Part shown: positions 39,615 to 48,489 of the stretch, in pieces
Layout of the letters: every line of letters begins with the position of its first letter
Numbering within the stretch: the stretch's first letter is position 1
Origin: Akkermansia sp.
GTDB lineage: Bacteria; Verrucomicrobiota; Verrucomicrobiia; Verrucomicrobiales; Akkermansiaceae
Reading direction: 5' to 3'
Length of the DNA stretch: 48,742 nt
NCBI GenBank assembly: GCA_017521405.1
Contig: JAFXCP010000024.1
Location: 1-48,742, forward strand
Program-made: the position numbers and the translations under genes
Notes under the pieces: model-generated
Told to the model about the DNA's origin: nothing
The model's database searches: none
The model's input: the letters and a program-made list of their open reading frames with translations, nothing else

Positions 39615-40133
39615 ATGGGAAAGAAGAATGCAAGACAAGTCGAAGAGGTAAGTGGTGAGCCGAATATGTCTCCCATGATTGACTGCTGCTTCCTTCTGCT
39701 GATTTTCTTCGTGGTGAATGCCTCGCAGATTACAGTGTCGAAGGACCCCAGCGTCAGAATGCCTGCGGCTGTTTCCTGTTCTGAACTGAAGGATGCCAAG
39801 GGCTGTGTGGTGGTGAACGTATTTACTGAACCGGAGAAAATGACCGGTAATGCACTCAAGAAATACAAGGAGAATTACCCTCCCGGCACCATTTGGGGCG
39901 TGTCCGATGGCAGCAAGAACATCGGCTATGCCAAGGGACAGGAACAGCAGCTTACGGAGTTTATCTCCAAGCAGAAGGAATTCTTTAAGTCCAAGAACAT
40001 GGACGAGAAGATGATTCGCCTTTACCTCCGTGGCGACCAGGATGCACCTTGGGAGTATTCCTCCGGTGCTATCCGTTGCGCCGCTGCTGCCGGGGTAACC
40101 AACATCGTCTTCGGCACGTTGCCCTCTCGCTAA
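39615..40133 (+). CDS. ExbD/TolR family protein, 172 aa
   Basis: A short cytoplasmic start (EVSGEPNMSP) leads into one membrane helix MIDCCFLLLIFFVVNAS, whose Asp is the proton-relay residue of ExbD/TolR, then a periplasmic domain of about 120 residues. The periplasmic part differs from the second ExbD and carries Lys/Tyr-rich loops (KKYKENYPPGTIWG). It follows the ExbB-type gene by 86 bases and precedes another ExbD by 28. Confidence 0.8.
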   Translation: MGKKNARQVEEVSGEPNMSPMIDCCFLLLIFFVVNASQITVSKDPSVRMPAAVSCSELKDAKGCVVVNVFTEPEKMTGNALKKYKENYPPGTIWGVSDGSKNIGYAKGQEQQLTEFISKQKEFFKSKNMDEKMIRLYLRGDQDAPWEYSSGAIRCAAAAGVTNIVFGTLPSR

Positions 40134-40161
40134 TTTTAACTCACTCCCTCAATCAATTCAT

Positions 40162-40653
40162 ATGGCAAGACATAAGAGAATCCAAACGGAGGAACAGTCC
40201 GAGCCGGCTATGGAGATTTCATCCATGATTGACTGCTGCTTCCTTCTGCTCATCTACTTCCTTGTGGCCACCTCTCTGGTGAGTGAGAAGAAGCTTGATG
40301 TGAGTATTCCCGGCAGTGCCGCCTCTGCGGGGCCTCCTCCTCCGCTGGAACCGGGGCGCATTGCCGTGCGTGCCAATGGTTCCGTATTCTGGAACGATGA
40401 GATGCCCGTGGGCGATGCATATAACCCGGATGCTAAGCAGGGTACCCCCGAGTATCACGACCAACGCTACATGGAATCCCTCGTGGAGGCATTGAAGGCG
40501 CTGGCCGATCAGGCCAAGGCCGCAGATACCACACCGATTGTGATGGTGACGGGCGATGTCAAGACTCCCCACCAGCGCATCGTGGATGTGATGGCCGCAT
40601 TAGCAGAGGCAGATATTCACACCGTAGGTCTCAACACTGCTGCCCAGGAGTAA
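40162..40653 (+). CDS. Second ExbD/TolR family protein, 163 aa
   Basis: Same layout: EISSMIDCCFLLLIYFLVAT with the conserved Asp and an identical MIDCCFLLLI core, then a linker PGSAASAGPPPPLEPGRIAV and a compact periplasmic domain ending TPHQRIVDVMAALAEADIHT, the standard ExbD/TolR fold. It is closer to typical ExbD than the first copy, so the two may form a mixed dimer under one ExbB ring. Confidence 0.87.
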   Translation: MARHKRIQTEEQSEPAMEISSMIDCCFLLLIYFLVATSLVSEKKLDVSIPGSAASAGPPPPLEPGRIAVRANGSVFWNDEMPVGDAYNPDAKQGTPEYHDQRYMESLVEALKALADQAKAADTTPIVMVTGDVKTPHQRIVDVMAALAEADIHTVGLNTAAQE

Positions 40654-40670
40654 CCAGCCTGCCTGGGCTC

Positions 40671-40713
40671 AGAAGGGGAGCGTGCCGGAAATGACTCCGC
40701 AAGCTCCCCTTCT
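40671..40713 (+). terminator. Hairpin between ExbD2 and the repeat protein gene
   Basis: AGAAGGGGAGC (40671-40681) pairs with GCTCCCCTTCT (40703-40713), 21-base loop, followed only by TTG. It may attenuate rather than stop transcription, lowering expression of the downstream genes. Confidence 0.5.
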
Positions 40714-40776
40714 TTGTCCCCACACCTAGCGAAAAATCCCCTTTCCTTACCATTTTCACCCGATTAAGAAGTATTT

Positions 40777-43700
40777 ATGAATAGTTATACAACAGCTGCA
40801 TCCGTCATCGCTGCCATGGCGCTTTCGCTGCCGCTGGTCTGTCAGGCGCAGGACCCGCTCTCCTCGCTTACTCAGGTTAAAGCCCTGAGCAAGGCCGGCA
40901 AGGTGCAAGAGGCTGTGACGCTTTGCGATAAAGTGCTTAAACGTTTCAGCAATCCCAAGTCCGCCACGGCCAGACAGTTTGCCTATGTGCTTCCCTTCTA
41001 CGCCTGGGAGAAGGCCAACTGCTATTTCCAAGCCAAGGACTACGAGAATGCTTACAATGCCTTCAAGGCTTTTACGGAGGATAAACGCTGGCAGGATCCC
41101 TCCCTTCAGGCTTTGGTGAAGGCTAAGATGCCCTCCCAGCCGGAGGGGTATACTCCCTTCCTTACCTATGGTATCTTCCAGATGGGTAACTGCCGCTACA
41201 AGCAGGGTATTGGTGATGATAAGGTGAAGGGGGACCCCACCAAATTTGCCGATGCCATCACTTGTCTGGAGAGGTATCTCGGTTTGCTCCAACGCAATAA
41301 GGTAAGTGCCACGGAGCGAAAGCAGAAGATGGATGGCTCCGTGTGCTTCCTTCTTTTGCAGGCATACCTTCTTAAGCCGGAGCCGGATTTTGCCAAGGCG
41401 GCAGAGTATTTGGAGAAGAGCCGTGAGTCCCGCGGGCGTGTGCCGGATTCCATGGCGATGGATGGCTTAAATACAATCGTGAATGTGGCTCTCAGTAACC
41501 CCGATAATGTGGGTTGGGTGTACAAATTGATTGAGGCCAGCCCTGCCAGCTATAATTTGGACCCGGCTCGTGCCGGTCGCAATGCCAATAAATTCCTGAA
41601 TCTGGCGAATAAGGCTTATAAACTGGTGGATGCTGCTTTGGATGAGAATAACACCTCTCTGGCTGCGGATGCTGCTCGTTCTTCTGCGGCTTTGTTTGGT
41701 CTTGTAGCGGATACGGCCTCTGTGCGCTCTATGCTTTCTGCACAGGTGAAAGCTCTGGGCAAATACAATCGCCCGATGCCGGACCGCGGCGCGGGTGTGG
41801 TGCTGAATGCTTCGCAGGCTCGTAAGCTGCTCCAGAGCTATAACCAGATTGCTACGGACAATATGGAGTTGGATGGTTTTGCCGTGCTGGGTAATACTAC
41901 GATGGCTCATGCCATGGGCTCCAACCGATTGGCTAAAGGCGGTTTCCAAGTGGTGTTTGACCGCTATGGACAAATCTCCCGCAAGAACGATGCCGGGGAA
42001 CTCCAACCTATGCGCAACACCATTATCTTCCAGCTTGCTCAGCTCTCCTATGCCACGGGCGATGAGGCTGCCGGTGTGAAGTACGATGGTATGCTGGAGG
42101 GCGAGGATATGGGCGAGCAGAACAAGACGCTTGCGTTCAACAAGATGAACCGCCTCCTCAAGGCGGAGAACTGGGCGGAGGTGATTCCCGCTGCCAAGGA
42201 GGTGATGGAAGCCTTCAAGGACGACACCAAGAACAAGTTCTATGTTTCTGCTCAGTACACTATTGTGGCCGCATATTACAAGATGGGTGCCATTCAGGAG
42301 CTGATTCAGAGTGCTACCGAGCTGCTTGAGGGCGGGAACCTCGCTCCCGGCTCCGGTAAGGAACGCCTCACTCCTGCACAGGTGACAACGTATAAGAGCA
42401 TGACCTTCTACTTCCTGATGGATACATATACTCGTGCCGCCAAGGAAGACCCGACTATGCGGGATAAGGCTCTGGCCGTGTTCGATATTTATGCCAAGGA
42501 GTTTACCTCCACGGATATGAAGGAGAATCCCCTTGGCCCGAATATGTACTTCAGCGCCCTTGCGAACCTGATGAATCGTGCTTCTCACAGTCAGGACGAG
42601 GCCGCTGCCGCTGCGGATAATGCTAAGGCTCTGGAATACTGCAAGCACATTTGCGCCAACTGGACGGAGCATGAATTGTATCCCTCCGCAGAGTTAATGG
42701 CTGCCAGTATCATCCTCAACGGTAAGGACGATGCCGCCAAGCCCGCTGCCATCGATTCTTTGGAGCGTTGCGCGGACGCTGCACTCAAACTGCGCGAGGG
42801 CAAGGGGCTTGCCACTGCGGCTAATGCTCTCTTCTGGCTGTATTCTTACAGCTTGGATTTGGAGCGCGCCGGTGAGAACGAAGATGCCCGCAAGGCTCGT
42901 GTTAAGACCTACATTGAGCGCTTCTGGAAGGAAGCGGATTACGAGGGTAATGCATATGCGTTGCAGGCTTCCGCCCTTCAGCTCATCCGTGCGGAAAGCA
43001 AGGAAGAGTACGAGGCTGCTATTAAACGCAACCAAGAGGTGATTGCCCGCGAGGCTACCTATGCCTTCAAGCATAACACCACGAACCCCGATTTGGAAAA
43101 GACCATCAACACCTATGTGGATGGTTATGTGACGGGGAGCGAAAAGCATCTGGGCAAGAAGCTCACGCTGGAGGAGAAGGCACAGCACTTCAACAACTTC
43201 GCCGGCATCGATCCTGCGGATAAGTACACCAATGCTATCTTCCGCATGGCTCTCATTAGTTCCATGAATCAGGAACTTGCGGCTCTTAAGGATGATAAGG
43301 CTGCTCAGGATAAGCTCAACAACGATATTGAGCGCACCTTCCGCGAGATGACCAACACCTTCAAACCGGCCGATCTTACCAACTTCATTTGCGTGCAGGT
43401 GGGCGATTATCTGGTGAGCTATGTGGGCAAGTTTGCGGAGCCCTCCTCCAAGACGGAGGAAATCGCCACAGCTGTGACTTACTACGATGCCGTGCTGGAA
43501 CGTAAGCAGGACATGGTGGCCGAGGCTACCTTGGGCAAGGCCAATGCGCTCGCCTTCTCCGCAGATGCCGGTCAGCAGCAGCAGGCTGTAGCTCTGTATG
43601 GGCAGGTGACGGGTAATGCTGATCCGCTCATTAGCGGTCCGGCTCTTCAGGGGCTTACCACGCTGCACATGCGTTCTGGTAACCCGAACGAAGCCATCAA

Positions 43701-44148
43701 GACCGCTCGTGCTTTCTTGGCCAACCGCGCCAATACACGCGGCCGTATGGAGATGAACCTCATGCTGGGACAGGCTTACACAGAATCCGGCGATACGAAG
43801 AACGCTCTTCTGGGTTATATGAACCTGTTCAACCAGAACAAGGGTGCAATCCTGTACTCTGCACAGGCTTGCCAGCGCATTATGGAAATCCTCTGGAAGC
43901 GAAACACTCCTTCCTCGGGTGACCGTATTAAGGGCGACTTCAAGGCATCCGACCGCTGGAATGCTTGGAGTACGGGACAGGTGTATGTGAATCAGATTCG
44001 CAAGGCCGGTATCGATAAGAAAATTACTCCGGCAGAGCGTGACGAATTCAATAAGGTGATTAACGCCGTGAAGAAGTACGCCGCCGACCCCGCAGTGCAG
44101 GCAGAAGATAAGGCTAACAAGGCATTCAAGAGCAGGCTGCAGAAGTAA
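40777..44148 (+). CDS. Secreted tetratricopeptide-like repeat protein, 1123 aa
   Basis: Signal peptide 1-24 (LVCQA at the cut). The rest is alpha-helical with TPR-like pairs, for example LSKAGKVQEAVTLCDKVLKR, FYAWEKANCYFQAKDYENAY, YTIVAAYYKMGAIQELIQSA and MNLMLGQAYTESGDTKNALL. No catalytic motif is seen. Position behind ExbB-ExbD-ExbD and the export signal suggest a periplasmic scaffold that couples the motor to something in the outer membrane or cell wall (inference). The gene downstream starts 25 bases after its stop. Confidence 0.8.
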   Translation: MNSYTTAASVIAAMALSLPLVCQAQDPLSSLTQVKALSKAGKVQEAVTLCDKVLKRFSNPKSATARQFAYVLPFYAWEKANCYFQAKDYENAYNAFKAFTEDKRWQDPSLQALVKAKMPSQPEGYTPFLTYGIFQMGNCRYKQGIGDDKVKGDPTKFADAITCLERYLGLLQRNKVSATERKQKMDGSVCFLLLQAYLLKPEPDFAKAAEYLEKSRESRGRVPDSMAMDGLNTIVNVALSNPDNVGWVYKLIEASPASYNLDPARAGRNANKFLNLANKAYKLVDAALDENNTSLAADAARSSAALFGLVADTASVRSMLSAQVKALGKYNRPMPDRGAGVVLNASQARKLLQSYNQIATDNMELDGFAVLGNTTMAHAMGSNRLAKGGFQVVFDRYGQISRKNDAGELQPMRNTIIFQLAQLSYATGDEAAGVKYDGMLEGEDMGEQNKTLAFNKMNRLLKAENWAEVIPAAKEVMEAFKDDTKNKFYVSAQYTIVAAYYKMGAIQELIQSATELLEGGNLAPGSGKERLTPAQVTTYKSMTFYFLMDTYTRAAKEDPTMRDKALAVFDIYAKEFTSTDMKENPLGPNMYFSALANLMNRASHSQDEAAAAADNAKALEYCKHICANWTEHELYPSAELMAASIILNGKDDAAKPAAIDSLERCADAALKLREGKGLATAANALFWLYSYSLDLERAGENEDARKARVKTYIERFWKEADYEGNAYALQASALQLIRAESKEEYEAAIKRNQEVIAREATYAFKHNTTNPDLEKTINTYVDGYVTGSEKHLGKKLTLEEKAQHFNNFAGIDPADKYTNAIFRMALISSMNQELAALKDDKAAQDKLNNDIERTFREMTNTFKPADLTNFICVQVGDYLVSYVGKFAEPSSKTEEIATAVTYYDAVLERKQDMVAEATLGKANALAFSADAGQQQQAVALYGQVTGNADPLISGPALQGLTTLHMRSGNPNEAIKTARAFLANRANTRGRMEMNLMLGQAYTESGDTKNALLGYMNLFNQNKGAILYSAQACQRIMEILWKRNTPSSGDRIKGDFKASDRWNAWSTGQVYVNQIRKAGIDKKITPAERDEFNKVINAVKKYAADPAVQAEDKANKAFKSRLQK

Positions 44149-44173
44149 ACACTAACCCCACTCATTCATATCC

Positions 44174-45199
44174 ATGAAATTGAAAAATGTAATGACACTG
44201 GCTCTGGCAGCGTTTGCCTGCGCACCCTTGGCGGAAGCTCAGGATGCTGCATTCAAGGCCATCGTGCTGTTGCCCGGTGAAAAAGGTCCTCAGGAAGTCA
44301 CCATCGCCTCCGTTGATGGTAAGGGTGGGTTCCAGTACGTTAAACGCGGCACAGCGGAGCGTTACCAGATGAACACCTCCGCTTGCGGGATGTTCTTCAT
44401 CCCCACGCCTGCCCCCTTGGCGGAAGCGTGGAGCGATTACCGCAGTGGTGATAACGCCGCTGCCCGCAAGGGCTTTGCCGCCGTGAAAAAGGCATACGCC
44501 CCCTATGCTGCATTGCCGAATTCCCCGGCTATGCAAGCCGCCATGGGCGAGCTGTGCTGCGCGGTACGTATGCAGGATTGGAAGGCAGTGAAGGCTTTGA
44601 GTGCATCCTTCCCGGTGCCGGCTAACATGCTGCTTCCGGCGGATCAGGTACGCTTGAAGGCTGCTTCCATTATTGGCGGTATTGCCGATGGTGCTAAGTC
44701 CGAGGCTCAGAAAAAGGCCGTGACCGAGTTGATGAAGCAGAAAGGCGTGCTGAAGCAAACCGATGCGGAGACCTATGGCTGGTTGCGCTACGCTGTGGCA
44801 GATGCCTGCGCTGCGGAAATCCCGGCAGACCAGCTCCAAGGCACCATTGCTGCGGATAAATTGAAGCTGGCCAACGAAGCCATTGATAACTTCTGCCAGT
44901 GCGTGATGAGTTCCCACAGTGCCACTCGTCCGCTGCCGGAAAATGCTCTTAATCGCGCCATTGGGCTGATGTGGGCACTCCCCGGCGTGAAGGAATATGC
45001 TGCTTCTGCTCCCACGCCGATGACGGGGCCAGCATGGGCATCCGCCCCGGCTAACTTTAAGGATGCCGTGGCTCTCGCGAACTACCTGAAGGTGCTTTAC
45101 CCGGCACAGAAAGGCAGTGCCCCCAACGAACTGGCGGATAAACTGGCTGCTTTCTATTACAACGCGCGCCAGGGTTCCTCCAAAAACAAGAAAAAGTAA
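44174..45199 (+). CDS. Secreted protein of unknown function, 341 aa
   Basis: Signal peptide 1-22 (CAPLAEAQ). Residues 30-80 look like a small beta domain (AIVLLPGEKGPQEVTIASVD ... GGFQYVKRG), the rest is helical with possible TPR-like repeats (DYRSGDNAAARKGFAAVKKA), ending in a Lys-rich KNKKK tail. No family recognised. It closes the ExbB-ExbD-ExbD-repeat-protein run before a strong terminator and is most likely a periplasmic partner of the 1123-aa protein. Confidence 0.7.
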   Translation: MKLKNVMTLALAAFACAPLAEAQDAAFKAIVLLPGEKGPQEVTIASVDGKGGFQYVKRGTAERYQMNTSACGMFFIPTPAPLAEAWSDYRSGDNAAARKGFAAVKKAYAPYAALPNSPAMQAAMGELCCAVRMQDWKAVKALSASFPVPANMLLPADQVRLKAASIIGGIADGAKSEAQKKAVTELMKQKGVLKQTDAETYGWLRYAVADACAAEIPADQLQGTIAADKLKLANEAIDNFCQCVMSSHSATRPLPENALNRAIGLMWALPGVKEYAASAPTPMTGPAWASAPANFKDAVALANYLKVLYPAQKGSAPNELADKLAAFYYNARQGSSKNKKK

Positions 45200-45209
45200 C
45201 TATTTCACC

Positions 45210-45243
45210 AAGCGGGGGGCGTATTCGCCCCCCGCTTGCGTTT
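45210..45243 (+). terminator. Terminator of the proton-channel unit
   Basis: AAGCGGGGGGCG (45210-45221) pairs with CGCCCCCCGCTT (45226-45237), tetraloop TATT, then GCGTTT. Confidence 0.75.
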
Positions 45244-45267
45244 AACCTTTCACTATTTTTTCCTCAT

Positions 45268-45747
45268 ATGGTAGACATGCTGGTTCGTTTGTACGATTTG
45301 CCGGAAGGTGGGGGACTGCGGGCGGAGTTGGCCTCGCGTGGTATCACTATTCGCCCATGCCGCCCATACGAGGCGCACATCGTGGCCACCTGGGTGGGGG
45401 AGAATTTTAGCCACCGCTGGGTGAGCGAATTTAACATTGCCATGGCGCACCAGCCATGCGGATGTTTCATTGCCACGCAAGAGAGCCGCGTACTTGGCTT
45501 CGCTTGCGTGGATACGACAGCTCGCGGCTATATCGGCCCCATGGGGGTGCAGGAAGATGCCCGCGGTACCGGTTTGGGCAAGGCTCTTCTCATTACCGCG
45601 CTGGAGCAAATGCGCCATTTGGGCTATGCCTATGCCGTCATCGGCGGGGTAGGCCCCTGCGATTTTTACAGACGCACGGTGGGAGCCATCGAAATCCCCG
45701 GTTCTACCCCGGGAATCTATGCCGATATCCTCCCGGAAAAGAACTGA
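45268..45747 (+). CDS. GNAT-family acetyltransferase, 159 aa
   Basis: The core GNAT motif A is visible as IGPMGVQEDARGTGLGKALL (Q/RxxGxG/A loop for acetyl-CoA), preceded by a GCFIATQESRVLGFACVD strand pair and followed by the C-terminal YAVIGGVGPCDFYRRTVGA. Substrate is unknown. Stands alone between the proton-channel terminator and the lipoprotein promoter. Confidence 0.82.
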   Translation: MVDMLVRLYDLPEGGGLRAELASRGITIRPCRPYEAHIVATWVGENFSHRWVSEFNIAMAHQPCGCFIATQESRVLGFACVDTTARGYIGPMGVQEDARGTGLGKALLITALEQMRHLGYAYAVIGGVGPCDFYRRTVGAIEIPGSTPGIYADILPEKN

Positions 45748-45792
45748 AACACCTTTTGTGCATTATTTTTTTTCTAATAACGATTCTTTACC

Positions 45793-45821
45793 TTGACACA
45801 AGGCTCAAATCCTGCTAATTT
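45793..45821 (+). promoter_or_regulatory. Consensus promoter of the lipoprotein gene
   Basis: TTGACA (45793-45798), 17 bases, TAATTT (45816-45821), 28 bases before the ATG at 45850. Confidence 0.75.
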
Positions 45822-45849
45822 TCACAACGTAGATTATCTTATTTCCTCC

Positions 45850-46674
45850 ATGAAACGTTTTCTCCTCATTCCTTCGTTTGCTCTTCTGGCATTCGGTATG
45901 CTGACTTCCTGCCAGAAAGAAGATATGACAGCCCAGCAATTGGCTGAAGAACTTACTTCCGAACTCCAGAAAGTGACGGATTACAATTCCGCCGAAGCTG
46001 CAGCTCCCCGCATTGCCGCTTTGAACATCCGCTTCCAAAATGCCAGTGTGCGCGTCTTCAGCGTGGGTGGTAATGCTCTTGCCGCCAGCGATTCGGACGC
46101 CTATGCGGATTCCGTGTGCCGTTTGGCTCGCGAGCTGGGGCGTGTGCGTGCCAGTAAGCCTGTGGCTACTGCCGATGGCGAGGTGGACGATGTACGCTTG
46201 GTGCGTGCCGTGGGTATCGGTACCGGCGTGGATGTAACTGCTGCTGCTAAGGCTCAGGTTTCCAAGGGGCAGGATTACGTGTATAACGATACTTCCGACA
46301 GCAATAATACCCCCCCTGATTTCCCCGAGTACTACGGCTCTTCCAAGCTTTCTGAGGCTCTTTCCTACGTGGCTGATGCTGCCGATTTCGGTGCTACTCG
46401 CTTTGATTCTGCTGCCGATGTGCCGGAAATCCCCGCCCCCGCAGAAATGCCCGAGGAAGAGGCTGTGACGCTGGAGGAACCTGCTGCAGAACCCTCTGCC
46501 GTTCCCGCCGCAGCGGAAGAAGAGCCCGCCGCTGAGGAGGAACCCGCCGCAGAAGAAGAAACAACCGAGGAGGAAGTTTCTGCTGAGGAGGAACCCGCCG
46601 CTGAGGAGGAGACCACTGAAGAGGAGGTCGGCTCTGATGAGGACATGGACATGGACATCGACATCGAAATCTAA
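45850..46674 (+). CDS. Lipoprotein with acidic repeat tail, 274 aa
   Basis: Lipoprotein signal MKRFLLIPSFALLAFGMLTSC gives a lipid-linked Cys after LTS (shown at 1-21). The middle (25-190) has no recognised fold. From about 190 the protein is a low-complexity Glu/Ala/Pro tail with short repeats (EEEPAAEEE, ETTEEEV) ending in alternating Met/Asp/Ile (DMDMDIDIE). Repeats at DNA level could vary in number between strains. The ATG at 45850 is chosen over 45793, which lies in the promoter. Probably an outer-membrane or periplasmic structural protein; function unknown. Confidence 0.75.
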   Translation: MKRFLLIPSFALLAFGMLTSCQKEDMTAQQLAEELTSELQKVTDYNSAEAAAPRIAALNIRFQNASVRVFSVGGNALAASDSDAYADSVCRLARELGRVRASKPVATADGEVDDVRLVRAVGIGTGVDVTAAAKAQVSKGQDYVYNDTSDSNNTPPDFPEYYGSSKLSEALSYVADAADFGATRFDSAADVPEIPAPAEMPEEEAVTLEEPAAEPSAVPAAAEEEPAAEEEPAAEEETTEEEVSAEEEPAAEEETTEEEVGSDEDMDMDIDIEI

Positions 46675-46706
46675 GTCCCCGGGTTTTTTCTCAACTTCAA
46701 CTTTTG

Positions 46707-46746
46707 AGCCGCAGCTTTCTTCATTCGGGAAGCTGCGGCTTTTTTT
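46707..46746 (+). terminator. Lipoprotein gene terminator
   Basis: AGCCGCAGCTT (46707-46717) pairs with AAGCTGCGGCT (46730-46740), followed by seven T; it ends 14 bases before truA. Confidence 0.85.
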
Positions 46747-46759
46747 ACTCAGAAAGGCC

Positions 46760-47521
46760 ATGCCTCGTATATTTTTCTGCTGCTCGTATGATGGAGTGCC
46801 CTTTCGCGGCTGGCAAAGTCAGCAGGGAGGGGGGACACTTCAGGATACGTTGGAGGCCGTATTTGCCTCCATCCTGAAAGCACCCATACGTATTGCAGCC
46901 TCCGGGCGTACGGATGCCGGAGTACATGCTCGCGGGCAGTGTTTCCATGCGGATGTGCCGGAAGGCTGCCGCATGCTGCCGGCTGCTTGGGTGGCGGCGT
47001 TGAATGCCAAGCTCCCGCCAAGTATCCGCATATGGGATGCTAAAGTGGTGGAAAGCAGCTTCCATGCGCGCTTTTCTGCCACCGGTAAGGTGTACGAATA
47101 CCTTATTTGCCGCAGTGCTGTGCTAAGTCCCTTTTTGGCAGGCCGTGTTTGGCATCTCCCGCATGAGTTTGATGTCTCTTTGTTGGAAAAGGCTTTGCAC
47201 TGCTACGTGGGAACGCATGATTTCCGCCGCTTTGCTGCCCGCCGCGGTAACGAGCCGGAAAATCCCCCGGCTGATTTCTATATGCGGCATATATACGCCG
47301 CTACTGTGCGGGAGCAGGCGGAAAATGTACTCTGTCTCCGCTTCCATGGAAATGGATTTATGTACCGTATGGTACGTTTGCTGGTTGGTACGGCACATCA
47401 GGTGGCGCGTGGGCGTATGAGCGTGCCGCAGCTGACTGCTATGCTGGAGCAGCCGCTGGGCGAAAAATCCCGCTATTGCGCCCCCGCACATGGTTTATAC
47501 CTCCATCAGGTTCTTTACTGA
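46760..47521 (+). CDS. truA: tRNA pseudouridine(38-40) synthase
   Basis: 253 residues. YDGVPFRGWQSQ and ASGRTDAGVHARGQ (catalytic Asp52) are the TruA signatures; FRRFAARRG and YRMVRLLVGTAHQVARG are conserved later parts. Modifies positions 38-40 in the anticodon arm of many tRNAs. The frame is open into the lipoprotein gene, but MPRIFFCCSYDG is the standard start. Confidence 0.93.
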   Translation: MPRIFFCCSYDGVPFRGWQSQQGGGTLQDTLEAVFASILKAPIRIAASGRTDAGVHARGQCFHADVPEGCRMLPAAWVAALNAKLPPSIRIWDAKVVESSFHARFSATGKVYEYLICRSAVLSPFLAGRVWHLPHEFDVSLLEKALHCYVGTHDFRRFAARRGNEPENPPADFYMRHIYAATVREQAENVLCLRFHGNGFMYRMVRLLVGTAHQVARGRMSVPQLTAMLEQPLGEKSRYCAPAHGLYLHQVLY

Positions 47522-47541
47522 GCCCTCCCCGGGAAAAGCAC

Positions 47542-47580
47542 AAAAACACCTGCGCCGCAACACAGGGCAGGGCGCAGGTG
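47542..47580 (-). terminator. Terminator of the Sel1-repeat gene
   Basis: CACCTGCGCC (47547-47556) pairs with GGCGCAGGTG (47571-47580); on the minus strand five T follow. It probably also separates truA from the converging gene. Confidence 0.75.
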
Positions 47581-47613
47581 GGTGAGTTACGGGGTGTTGC
47601 CGTGGGGGGCCGC

Positions 47614-48183
47614 TCAGGTGTTTTCCGGAGCCGGGGCAGGGGTGTCGGTGGTCGGGGCTGCGGGCTGGGGAGTCGGCGGGCAGGGGCAGCTCTTGTGGTG
47701 TTTAGCCTTCATGGCCTTTTTGCACATGCGCATGTATTCCTTGGCCTTAGCCTCGTCCTTGGGAACCCCTTTGCCTTCCCAGTACATGTGTGCCAGAGCG
47801 CAGCATGCTCCGGCATGCCCCTCTGCAGCGGCTTTTTCCAGCCCGGGCAGTGCCTTGGTGTACATATCCTTAGCCTTCTCCGGGTCTTTTTCCGTACCTT
47901 TGCCCTCATCCACAAGGTATGCTACGGTATATTGGGCAATGGGGTCTCCATTTTCGGCTTCCACTGTAATGGTTTCCATATCGACCCAGTAACGGTCTCC
48001 CGTGCGGATGCTCTTGTCCTTCTCATCGCACTTGGGCAGACAAGGCTTGCAGCAGTCTTTACTCTCCGCGCAGCAGGCTGCCTTGTCCTTTGCCTTTTGG
48101 GCAATATCCGGATTCTCGGCTGCAAGGGCAAGCGGTGCAAACCCCAGCAGCATAGCAATGGTTGTGAGTGTTGATGTCTTCAT
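47614..48183 (-). CDS. Secreted cysteine-rich Sel1-repeat protein, 189 aa
   Basis: Signal peptide 1-21 (ALAAE). A compact cysteine cluster follows at residues 37-52 (CC, CC, C, C), then about two and a half Sel1-like repeats: NGDPIAQYTVAYLVDEGKGT, EGHAGACCALAHMYWEGKGV and PEKAKDMYTKALPGLEKAA. The tail is Pro/Thr/Ala-rich with CPCPP. The Cys cluster may bind metal or form disulfides in the periplasm; Sel1 repeats usually mediate protein contacts. Function unknown. Confidence 0.75.
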   Translation of the reverse strand: MKTSTLTTIAMLLGFAPLALAAENPDIAQKAKDKAACCAESKDCCKPCLPKCDEKDKSIRTGDRYWVDMETITVEAENGDPIAQYTVAYLVDEGKGTEKDPEKAKDMYTKALPGLEKAAAEGHAGACCALAHMYWEGKGVPKDEAKAKEYMRMCKKAMKAKHHKSCPCPPTPQPAAPTTDTPAPAPENT

Positions 48184-48304
48184 AGGCCCTCATTCTCTGC
48201 CTAACTAAGCTCGAATGCAAACTATCTTTCTATGCGTTCGCTGCTGAATAATAGCCTGTTAGGATGAATAAGGAAAAAATTCTCAAAAAATTTAGAAATT
48301 GTGA

Positions 48305-48333
48305 TTGACATGGCGGGAGTCATCATGTATACT
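48305..48333 (+). promoter_or_regulatory. Strong promoter of tRNA-Thr/tuf
   Basis: TTGACA (48305-48310), exactly 17 bases, TATACT (48328-48333): essentially perfect sigma70 consensus, fitting for the high output of tRNA and EF-Tu. Confidence 0.85.
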
Positions 48334-48371
48334 TCCCCCGCTTTTACGCCCTTCGGGGCGCCTGGAGTCAC

Positions 48372-48443
<72 letters not shown>

Positions 48444-48489
48444 TAACGACTCATGCAAGAATAAGCAGCCCAAACTCAATTTAAACATT

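Noticed and set aside
40756-43668. Long antisense frames (178, 401 and 324 codons) over the TPR protein gene
   Set aside because: They are complementary shadows of a clearly coding strand with signal peptide and repeats; compositions are His/Ile-rich and unlike real proteins.
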